From: Rhodobacter capsulatus | Lineage (GTDB): Bacteria; Pseudomonadota; Alphaproteobacteria; Rhodobacterales; Rhodobacteraceae | Direction: 5' to 3' | Assembly (NCBI RefSeq): GCF_005144475.1 | Contig: NZ_SWJZ01000043.1 | Location: 54,352 to 118,351 of the forward strand | Length of the DNA stretch: 64,000 bases | Shown: piece by piece, positions 57,858 through 64,000 of the stretch | Position numbering within the stretch: the first letter of the stretch is position 1 | Layout of the letters: each line of letters opens with the position of its first letter | Notes under the pieces: model-generated | What the model was told of the DNA's origin: nothing | Database searches by the model: none | The model's input: the letters and a program-made list of their open reading frames with translations, nothing else | Made by a program: the position numbers and the translations under genes

Positions 57858-59681
57858 CTATTGCGCGGCTTCGATGCCCGGAAGCGGCTCTTCGGCCTCG
57901 TCCTCGTCGGTGCCAAGGAAGCCGCCCGACTGCCGGTTCCAGTAGCGCGCATAAAGCCCGTTCTGCGCCAGAAGCTCGGCATGGCTGCCTTCCTCGACGA
58001 TCTGCCCCTGATCCAGCACGACGATCCGGTCCATTTCCGCAATGGTCGAAAGCCGGTGCGCGATCGCCAGCACGGTCTTGCCCTCCATCACCCGTCCGAG
58101 CGCCTTCTGGATCGCCGCCTCGACCTCGCTGTCCAAGGCCGAGGTCGCCTCGTCCAGCACCAGAATCGGGGCATTCTTCAGGAAGGCCCGCGCCAGCGCG
58201 ATGCGCTGCCGCTGCCCGCCCGACAGCTTCACGCCGCGCTCGCCGAGCGCCGCGTCATAGCCGGTCTTGCCGGTGTGATCGACCAGACCCTCGATGAAGT
58301 CATGCGCCTCGGCGGCCTTTGCCGCGGCGATCATCTCGGCATCCGTGGCATCGGGGCGACCGTACAGAATGTTTTCCCGCGCCGAGCGGTTGAACATCGC
58401 GGTTTCCTGCGTGACCATGCCGATATTGCGGCGCAGGCTTTCCTGCGTGACATCGCGCAGATCGATCCCGTCGATCCGCACGGCGCCCTTTTCGGTGTCA
58501 TAGAGCCGCAAAAGCAGCGCAACCAGCGTCGATTTCCCCGCCCCCGAGGCGCCGACGATGCCGATCCGCTCGCCCGGTCTGATCGTCAGATCCACCGCCG
58601 CGATGCCGCCCTTTTCGCGGCCATAGGCGAAGCTGACCTGCTCGAACCGGATCTCGCCCGTGACGCGGCCCAGACCCTGCGCCCCCGGCGCATCGGTGAT
58701 CGCATGGGCGGGGGTCAGGGTCCGCATGCCGTCCTCGACCTCGCCGATGTTCGACCACAGCGCCATCAGCGATTGCGACACCCAGCCCGACATCTGCGCG
58801 ATCCGCATCGCCACGGCGCCCGCGGCGGCAATGTCGCCCGGCGTCGCGGCGCCCACCAGCAGGATCGGCAACAGGCCGGAAAAGGTGATCTGGCTCAGCC
58901 GGTACCAGGTGGAAGTGACGCCGAACCGCCGTGTGGCGGTGCGGAACCCCTCCATCGCGCCCAGCGCCACCTGGTCCTCGTGCGCGGCATGGGCGAAAAG
59001 CTTCACCGTCTTGATGTTGGTGATCGTGTCGACGACCTGCCCCGTCACCATGGCGCGGGCCGAGGCGCGGGCCTTGGACCGCCCCCGCACATGCGGCAGG
59101 AAGGCCCGGATCAGAAGCAGGTAAAACACCAGCCACAGCGCCAGCGCCAGCGCCCCCCAGGTGTCTATTCCGGCGAGAAGCACCACCGATCCGATGATCG
59201 AGGCCAGCGCGAAGAACACTGTGCCGATGACTTCGGAGACGACATCGGTGACGGCGCGGGCGGTCTGCATCTGCTTTTGCGCGATGCGCCCGGCAAAGTC
59301 GTTGTCGAAGAAGGTGACCGAATGGCCCATCGTCCAGCGGTGCAGCCGCGACAGCACCTGCGGCATCACATTCGGCGCCACCAGCATGTTCGTCGTCCAG
59401 GTCGACAGCCCAAAGGCCCCCGGCCGGATCACCAGATAGAAGACGACAAAGGCGAAGAGCAGCCACAGATGCTGCCCGGCATAGCTCGCCGGATCGGCGC
59501 CGACGACGCTGTCGATGACCAGCCCCAAAAGCCAGGCCGCCCCCACCTCCATCGAGCCCGCCAGCGCCGAGGCGGCCCCGGCCATCCAGACGGCGGGCCA
59601 GGCGCCCTTCAGGCACCAGCGCAGAAACGGGGTCAATCGCGAGGGCGGCGGGCCCTCGGCAGGCAGGAAGGCGTCGATCAT
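57858..59681 (-). CDS. ABC exporter, fused permease and ATPase (MsbA-like)
   Basis: A 607-residue half-transporter. Six transmembrane helices cover about 25-315; the nucleotide-binding domain has Walker A GASGAGKST (about 395), the signature LSGGQRQRIALARAFLKNAPILVLDEATSALD and H-loop IAHRLSTI. It works as a homodimer or paired dimer in the inner membrane. The acidic tail GTDEDEAEEPLPG is unusual but not diagnostic. Substrate not deducible; lipid or peptide export is typical. Confidence 0.93.
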   Translation of the reverse strand: MIDAFLPAEGPPPSRLTPFLRWCLKGAWPAVWMAGAASALAGSMEVGAAWLLGLVIDSVVGADPASYAGQHLWLLFAFVVFYLVIRPGAFGLSTWTTNMLVAPNVMPQVLSRLHRWTMGHSVTFFDNDFAGRIAQKQMQTARAVTDVVSEVIGTVFFALASIIGSVVLLAGIDTWGALALALWLVFYLLLIRAFLPHVRGRSKARASARAMVTGQVVDTITNIKTVKLFAHAAHEDQVALGAMEGFRTATRRFGVTSTWYRLSQITFSGLLPILLVGAATPGDIAAAGAVAMRIAQMSGWVSQSLMALWSNIGEVEDGMRTLTPAHAITDAPGAQGLGRVTGEIRFEQVSFAYGREKGGIAAVDLTIRPGERIGIVGASGAGKSTLVALLLRLYDTEKGAVRIDGIDLRDVTQESLRRNIGMVTQETAMFNRSARENILYGRPDATDAEMIAAAKAAEAHDFIEGLVDHTGKTGYDAALGERGVKLSGGQRQRIALARAFLKNAPILVLDEATSALDSEVEAAIQKALGRVMEGKTVLAIAHRLSTIAEMDRIVVLDQGQIVEEGSHAELLAQNGLYARYWNRQSGGFLGTDEDEAEEPLPGIEAAQ

Positions 59682-59701
59682 CGGAATTCCTTTCGTCTTC
59701 G

Positions 59702-59730
59702 AATATAGCGGGCGAAGGCGAAAGGGGAAG
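59702..59730 (-). promoter_or_regulatory. Candidate promoter of the ABC exporter
   Basis: Minus strand TTCCCC (59725-59730), 17-bp spacer, TATATT (59702-59707), 20 bp before the start codon. Good -10, weak -35. Confidence 0.4.
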
Positions 59731-59731
59731 C

Positions 59732-60886
59732 TCAGCCGTTCCCGTGCAGCAGCGCCTCACGCGAAAGCGAGAAGCCCGAGGCGATCCAGCGGGTTTCCAG
59801 CGCTTTCAATTTTGCGCCAAGGGCCGCTCCCTGACAGGCGGGCATCAGGTCGGAGGCGCTGACCGGGAAGCGCTGCGCGGCCCCGAATGCGACCCTGTTC
59901 CGGCTGAAATCGGAGATTTCCTGCCCCAGCGCGGCGGCGCGGATCAACAGCGCATCGCGGCCCGTCTCGGCGCCGTAGCGATAGCCCAGTTCGGCGTCCG
60001 AACCCGGATCGCCCAAAGCCGCCCGCAGACGCTCCAGCCGCCGGGCCTCGGTTTTCGACAGCCGCAGCCGCTCGGCGGGGTCTTCGCCACCAAGACAGGC
60101 CAGCCGCCGCAGCGGATCAGCCGGAACAGAGCCTTCCAGATGCACGAGCGGCGCCAGAAACCGGGTCTCGGCGCCGGGCAGCACCTGCGCCAGCACGCCG
60201 CTCGCCTGCATCGCCGCGACGGCCGGGGCGGGATCGGGGGCAGAGAGCAGCTTGCGCATCTCATGGCCGATACGTTCGCGCGAAAGCGTCTCTATTCCGG
60301 CGGAAAACGCGGCGCAGGCGGCCAGACCTTCGGCATCCATCCCCTGATCGGGGTCGCCATACCAGGCGGTGAAGCGGAAGAAGCGCAGGATGCGCAGATA
60401 ATCCTCGGTGATCCGTTGCGCCGGGTCGCCGACAAAGCGCAGCCGTCGTGCGGCAAGATCGGCCAGCCCCGTGCCCAGGGGATCCAGCACCGTGCCATCG
60501 GCCGTCGCATAAAGCGCGTTCATGGTGAAATCGCGCCGCGCGGCATCGTCGTGAATGTCGGTCGAAAAGGCCACGGTGGCATGACGGCCGAAGGTCTCGA
60601 CATCGCGGCGAAAGGTGGTGACCTCGTGGCCGATGTGATCGGCGACGACCGTCACCGTGCCATGGTCAATGCCCGTCGGCACCGGCTTCAGCCCGGCGTT
60701 CTTTGCCAGCGCCATCACCCGTTCGGGCGGGGCGTCGGTGGCGATGTCGATATCGGCAACCGGCTGGACCAGAGCCGCATTGCGCACGCAGCCGCCGACC
60801 AGCAACGCCTGATGCCCGCCGCCCGACAGCATCGCCAGCACCTTTTGCACATGACCCGCCGTCAGCCAGTCGCCCGCGATCTTCAT
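59732..60886 (-). CDS. cca: CCA tRNA nucleotidyltransferase / poly(A) polymerase family
   Basis: A 384-residue class II nucleotidyltransferase that adds or repairs the 3' CCA of tRNA. The NTase motif is ALLVGGCVRNAALVQPVADIDIATDA, with D-x-D acidic residues; then DHGTVTVVADHIGHEVTTFRRDV, RRDFTMNALY and EDYLRILRFFRFTAWYG are the RNA-binding head and neck motifs. It overlaps the CoA pyrophosphatase-like gene upstream by 4 bp and is the last gene of hslO-Nudix-cca. Confidence 0.93.
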   Translation of the reverse strand: MKIAGDWLTAGHVQKVLAMLSGGGHQALLVGGCVRNAALVQPVADIDIATDAPPERVMALAKNAGLKPVPTGIDHGTVTVVADHIGHEVTTFRRDVETFGRHATVAFSTDIHDDAARRDFTMNALYATADGTVLDPLGTGLADLAARRLRFVGDPAQRITEDYLRILRFFRFTAWYGDPDQGMDAEGLAACAAFSAGIETLSRERIGHEMRKLLSAPDPAPAVAAMQASGVLAQVLPGAETRFLAPLVHLEGSVPADPLRRLACLGGEDPAERLRLSKTEARRLERLRAALGDPGSDAELGYRYGAETGRDALLIRAAALGQEISDFSRNRVAFGAAQRFPVSASDLMPACQGAALGAKLKALETRWIASGFSLSREALLHGNG

Positions 60887-61476
60887 CGGCCCATCCGGTC
60901 GATCAGCGCCCGCAGCATCCGCGCGGTGGCGCCCCAGATGTAATGAGGCCCGAAGGGCGCCACATAATAGTGCCGCATCCCGCCGCGCCAGCGCCGACTT
61001 TCGACCCTGAACCGGCCGGAAACCAGATGCGAGAAGGGAATGGTGAACACCGCCTCGACCTCGGACGGGTCCGGGCGCGGGGTGAAGGGCGCGGTCAGCC
61101 GCGCCAGAACCGGGGTGACCAGAAAGCCGGTCACCGTCTCATGCGGGTCAAGCACGCCGAGGATCTCGACCGCCGCGCGCGGCAGGCCGATTTCCTCCTC
61201 GGCCTCGCGCAGCGCCGCCGCCTCCGGGCCCGCGTCGCCCGGCTCGACCTTGCCGCCCGGAAAGGCGATCTGCCCCGGGTGGTGGCGCAGATGCGAGGCG
61301 CGTTTGGTCAGGTAAAGCCGCAGCCCCGCGGGCGTCTCCTCGAAGACCAGCAGAACGCCCGCAGGCCGCAACACACGGCCCTCGGGCAGCGCGGTCCCGG
61401 GGTTCAGGTCGAAATCCGACGACGGCCGCCCCGGCCTTGCCAGAGCGGCAAGGAGGGGCGCGAAGCCGTCAGCCAT
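60883..61476 (-). CDS. Nudix hydrolase, CoA pyrophosphatase type
   Basis: A 197-residue Nudix enzyme, probably cutting coenzyme A or its esters to 3',5'-ADP and phosphopantetheine. The UPF0035-type signature [26 protein letters not shown] precedes the Nudix box GGKVEPGDAGPEAAALREAEEEIGL; AVFTIPFSHL follows. Start at MADGFAP (ATG 61476), which has AAAGAGG upstream and overlaps the hslO stop by 8 bp; a longer ATG 61500 is less likely. Confidence 0.9.
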   Translation of the reverse strand: MADGFAPLLAALARPGRPSSDFDLNPGTALPEGRVLRPAGVLLVFEETPAGLRLYLTKRASHLRHHPGQIAFPGGKVEPGDAGPEAAALREAEEEIGLPRAAVEILGVLDPHETVTGFLVTPVLARLTAPFTPRPDPSEVEAVFTIPFSHLVSGRFRVESRRWRGGMRHYYVAPFGPHYIWGATARMLRALIDRMGR

Positions 61477-62482
61477 CCGCGGCCTCTTTCGGGCTGCCAT
61501 CGGGGTTCTTCACCGCCTCGAAGCCCAGCGTCAGCGGGTCGAACACGTAATGCGCGCCGCAGAACTGGCAATCGGCGGTCACCGTGCCCTCGGCGGTGGT
61601 CATGTGGCGCAGATCGCGGGCGGAATAGATCGACAGGCTGGTGCGGACCCGATCCGCCGAGCAGGTGCAGCCGAAGCGCACCGGCACCGGATCATAGACC
61701 CGCGGCACTTCCTCGTTGAACAGCCGCACCAGAAGGTTCGTCAGCCCGACCGAGGGACCGATCAGCTCCATCGTCTCGACCGTGTCGAGCAGCACATTGG
61801 CGCGGGTCCAGTTTTCGTCCTCGGCCCCGGCCAGGATGTCGGCATGGCGCAAAAGCCCGCCCTCGCCCGAGCCTTCGCGCGCGGCAACAGGCGAGGAGGG
61901 CATCATCTGCAGCATCACGCCACCGGCCCGCCAGCGTTCGGCCTGACCGGCCTCGATCGAGCGGCCATAGGCAAGCTGGAACCGGGTCGGCAGCTGTTCG
62001 GACTGGGCGAAATACGTCTCTGCACAGGCCGAAAGCGTGCCCCCGGCCAAGGGCGTCATGCCCTGATAGGGCAGCGTCCCCTCGCCCTGGTCGATCATCA
62101 CCGCCAGATAGCCCTCGCCGATCTGGCCGAAGGGATCGGCGCTTTCGTCCAGCCGCGCCGGGTCGAAACTGGCCCAGGCGCGGATACGGGCGGGGCCGCC
62201 CTCGGTCTCGGGCGCATAGTAATCGGTGGCCAGAATCCGGATCGGCCCCTTGCCGCGCACCTGCAGCGAGAGCTTCCAGCGCAGCTTCATCGTCTGCCCG
62301 ATCAGCGCCGTCAGCAGGGCGATTTCCGCCACCAGACCCTCGACGATGGCGGGGTAATCGTGCTGGCGCAGCACGTCTTCCAGCACGCCATCGAGGCGGG
62401 CGATGCGGCCGCGCACATCCGAGCGGTCGAGTTGAAACGGCAGGACGGTATCGTCCCATGCGATTTGCGAAAGCGGTGTCAT
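61469..62482 (-). CDS. hslO: Hsp33 family redox chaperone
   Basis: A 337-residue Hsp33, a holdase activated by oxidation. The N-terminal substrate domain (20-260) has LVAEIALLTALIGQTMKLRWKLSLQVRGKGPIRILATDYY and GEGTLPYQGMTPLAGGTLSACAETYFAQSEQLPTRFQLAYG; the C-terminal redox switch contains the zinc cysteines C-x-C (FGCTCSADRV) and C-x2-C (ADCQFCGAHY). First gene of hslO-Nudix-cca, from a promoter at 62531-62559. Confidence 0.95.
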   Translation of the reverse strand: MTPLSQIAWDDTVLPFQLDRSDVRGRIARLDGVLEDVLRQHDYPAIVEGLVAEIALLTALIGQTMKLRWKLSLQVRGKGPIRILATDYYAPETEGGPARIRAWASFDPARLDESADPFGQIGEGYLAVMIDQGEGTLPYQGMTPLAGGTLSACAETYFAQSEQLPTRFQLAYGRSIEAGQAERWRAGGVMLQMMPSSPVAAREGSGEGGLLRHADILAGAEDENWTRANVLLDTVETMELIGPSVGLTNLLVRLFNEEVPRVYDPVPVRFGCTCSADRVRTSLSIYSARDLRHMTTAEGTVTADCQFCGAHYVFDPLTLGFEAVKNPDGSPKEAADG

Positions 62483-62530
62483 CTGGTTCCCGGGGGTTTT
62501 CGAGCAGCCCTTGGGCTGGCATATCGTGCC

Positions 62531-62559
62531 TATATAGGCGGGGCAACTGGTTCCCCCAA
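62531..62559 (-). promoter_or_regulatory. Putative hslO promoter, overlapping a divergent one
   Basis: Minus strand TTGGGG (62554-62559), 17-bp spacer, TATATA (62531-62536). The same TATATA region could serve the divergent Nudix gene on the plus strand with TTGGGC about 16 bp ahead of TATAGG. Confidence 0.6.
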
Positions 62560-62575
62560 CAGAGGATGTGCGAAA

Positions 62576-63019
62576 ATGCGGCGGTTTGGCGAACAGGTGG
62601 TGGCGGGGCAGCGCTACAGGCTGCGGCCGGGGGCCTATGCGGTGCTGATGCGGGGCGACCGGTTTTTGCTGACGCATCAGGCCGAGCCGACACCCGAATT
62701 CCAGCTGCCCGGCGGCGGCATCGACCCGGGCGAAGGCGCGCTGACCGCGCTGAACCGCGAGGTGTTCGAGGAGACCGGCTGGTCGATCACCGGGCATCGG
62801 CGGCTGGGGGCCTATCGGCGCTTCACCTACATGCCGGAATATGACCGCTGGGCCGAGAAGGTCTGCCACATCTATCTGGCGCGTCCGGCGCTGCGCCGCG
62901 GCCCGCCGAGCGAACCCGGCCATACCGCCTTCTGGATGTCCGGCGCCGAGGCGCTGGCCGCGCTGAGCAATTCCGGGGACCGGCATTTCATGGCGAAAGT
63001 TCTGCGAAATCTGGGCTGA
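62576..63019 (+). CDS. Nudix hydrolase
   Basis: A 147-residue single-domain Nudix protein with box GGGIDPGEGALTALNREVFEETGW (69-92) and flanking RPGAYAVLMRGDRFLLTHQAEPTPEFQLPGG, EKVCHIYLARPALRRGPPSEPGHTAFWMSGAEAL. Substrate unknown; the family acts on NDP-linked compounds. ATG 62576 follows AACAGAGGATGTGCGAAA. Divergent from hslO with a 93-bp shared promoter region. Not clearly a MutT orthologue; mutT is at 34 kb. Confidence 0.85.
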   Translation: MRRFGEQVVAGQRYRLRPGAYAVLMRGDRFLLTHQAEPTPEFQLPGGGIDPGEGALTALNREVFEETGWSITGHRRLGAYRRFTYMPEYDRWAEKVCHIYLARPALRRGPPSEPGHTAFWMSGAEALAALSNSGDRHFMAKVLRNLG

Positions 63020-63176
63020 CTGTTGCGAAAACACTGCAATAACCGGCTTTTGCAACCCAAAACTGTCCCGCCATTACCAGTTATCGCTAGTCATTGTGTC
63101 AATTTTGAGGTATTCGAAATATAGCAGTTAACAGCCGGCCAAAAGAGCCGGGTCATGTTCGAGGCGGAGCAATATA
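63020..63176 (+). promoter_or_regulatory. AT-rich leader of the giant adhesin gene
   Basis: 157 bp of unusually AT-rich sequence for this window, especially 63040-63140, with several candidate -10 elements (ATATAGC near 63120, TATAAT near 63172) and GTTAAC near 63127. A GGCGGAG ribosome site precedes ATG 63177. No single promoter can be fixed by eye. Confidence 0.4.
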
Positions 63177-64000
63177 ATGGTGAAGTCTGTCGACTTTGCC
63201 GTCCGTGATACTATGGGCGGTATTTCCCGTGGCTTTGTCGCCGGTGAAGGCGCGAGCGATTTCGTTCAGGTGGGGGTCGGCGACGAGATTTCGCTGAACC
63301 TGAGCAAGACCAGCATCCTGAAATACATGCGGGACGGCGACGACCTTCAGATCATTCTGGTCGATGGGCGCACCATTACCCTGTCGGGGTTCTATCCCGC
63401 GCATGGCGAGCTTTACATCTCTTCGGACGGGGAACTGACCGCGGTGGCGCTTGATGAGGGCGGCAACGGGGTGATCTATGCCGATTACGGCACCCCCGAA
63501 GTGATGGGGAAATGGAGCCCGAACGAACAGCTGGCCTTCCTGGACGGCGATGACATCCTGGGCCCGGCCGGGGATGATGTCACCGGCATGGCGGCTTTTG
63601 CCCCGGCCGCGCTGGCTCTGGGGCCGTTGGGCTGGGCTGCGGCCGGTCTGGCTGGCCTGGGCCTTGCCGGCGGCGGTGAAGGCGGCTCGACCGATCCGAC
63701 CAGCCCGACGGACCCGACCGATCCCACGGACCCGACGGACCCGACCGATCCGACGGACCCGACCGATCCCACGGATCCGACCGATCCCACGGACCCGACC
63801 GATCCCACGGACCCGACCGATCCCACGGATCCGACTGATCCCACGGATCCGACCGATCCCACGGATCCGACCGATCCCACGGACCCGACCGATCCCACGG
63901 ACCCGACCGATCCGACGGACCCGACCGATCCGACGGACCCGACCGATCCCACGGATCCGACCGATCCCACGGACCCGACCGATCCGACGGACCCGACCGA
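63177..64000 (+). CDS. N-terminus of a large repeat-rich adhesin with BapA prefix-like domain (cut by window edge)
   Basis: Open from ATG 63177 through the right edge (274 codons seen). Residues 1-125 match the BapA/LapF-type prefix domain: VQVGVGDEISLNLSKTSILKYMRDGDDLQIILVDGRTITLSGFY and LYISSDGELTAVALDEGGNGVIYADYG. Residues 135-170 are an Ala/Gly-rich hydrophobic segment (AALALGPLGWAAAGLAGLGLAGG), probably a retention or transit plug. From 172 to the edge it is Thr-Asp-Pro repeats. Such proteins are very large biofilm adhesins exported by type I secretion; the secretion genes are not visible. Confidence 0.85.
   Translation, partial: MVKSVDFAVRDTMGGISRGFVAGEGASDFVQVGVGDEISLNLSKTSILKYMRDGDDLQIILVDGRTITLSGFYPAHGELYISSDGELTAVALDEGGNGVIYADYGTPEVMGKWSPNEQLAFLDGDDILGPAGDDVTGMAAFAPAALALGPLGWAAAGLAGLGLAGGGEGGSTDPTSPTDPTDPTDPTDPTDPTDPTDPTDPTDPTDPTDPTDPTDPTDPTDPTDPTDPTDPTDPTDPTDPTDPTDPTDPTDPTDPTDPTDPTDPTDPTDPTDPT
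63690..64000 (+). repeat. 9-bp tandem repeat encoding Thr-Asp-Pro, continuing past the edge
   Basis: About 34 units of 9 bp in frame (ACC/ACG-GAT/GAC-CCG/CCC); one unit reads TSP. Much of it follows an 18-bp higher order period alternating two synonymous versions. Length changes would keep the frame. Confidence 0.95.

Noticed and set aside
63485..63970. A long minus-strand frame of Gly-Ser-Val repeats
   Set aside because: It is the antisense of the Thr-Asp-Pro repeat; the plus strand has a start, ribosome site and a recognisable adhesin prefix domain.
63690..64000. Possible CRISPR-like array
   Set aside because: Period is 9 bp, without spacers, and the sequence is a coding repeat.

Overview
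The window is about 64 kb of GC-rich, densely coded chromosome from an alphaproteobacterium of the Rhodobacterales, most likely Rhodobacter (inference from DUF4170 next to lpxK, IalB, NnrU, ZapE, DciA, a CcrM-type methyltransferase, the carboxynorspermidine route and overall protein style). I recognise 66 protein genes. Almost all are housekeeping. I see no tRNA, rRNA, CRISPR array, prophage or insertion sequence. The first gene (AMP nucleosidase) is cut by the left edge and the last (a giant repeat adhesin) by the right edge.

Layout. 1-10.1 kb: amn end, HU protein, a DMT transporter, NnrU, a lipoprotein lytic transglycosylase, dapD, a LOG-family protein, an acetyltransferase with rlmN, an IalB protein and an asparaginase. 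10.3-23.5 kb: TauE/SafE and CPBP membrane proteins, accD-folC, a flavin oxidoreductase, zapE, DUF4170 / WaaA-like / lpxK lipid A genes, dciA-dsbA, mutY and alkB. 23.6-34.8 kb: dnaK-dnaJ, radC, secA, a parvulin, argJ with an unusual N-terminal coiled coil, mutT and a 45-residue conserved-looking mini-protein. 34.9-40.2 kb: the rimP-nusA-ylxR-infB operon read leftwards. 40.4-46.5 kb: pip, ubiG, mog with argG, and the carboxynorspermidine pair. 46.6-64 kb: a membrane-anchored winged-helix protein, rnhB, ccrM, a comF-grxC-nitrilase-marR operon, hemH, two L,D-transpeptidases around a CAP lipoprotein, an rRNA methyltransferase, an ABC exporter, an hslO-Nudix-CCA operon and the adhesin start.

The most unusual feature is not a gene. 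Seven of the twelve convergent gene junctions carry one of two dispersed repeat types: a roughly 213-bp element (three copies) with covarying hairpins, or a palindrome of about 60 bp built from arms with the core TATTTG-N3-CAAGA (four paired copies, plus two lone half copies elsewhere). One palindrome supplies the last codons and the stop of mutY. Other points worth attention are an intrinsic terminator in the rimP-nusA-infB leader, three GANTC sites in front of the GANTC methyltransferase gene, a palindrome upstream of hemH, an accD promoter with a fully self-complementary spacer, two enzyme-family proteins lacking signature motifs, and the Thr-Asp-Pro 9/18-bp repeat in the adhesin.

Promoters read by eye share one format, TTGnnn-17 bp-TAnnnn (hup, dapD, accD, dnaK, rimP, argG, nspC, hslO), which I take as the local housekeeping sigma-70 pattern.
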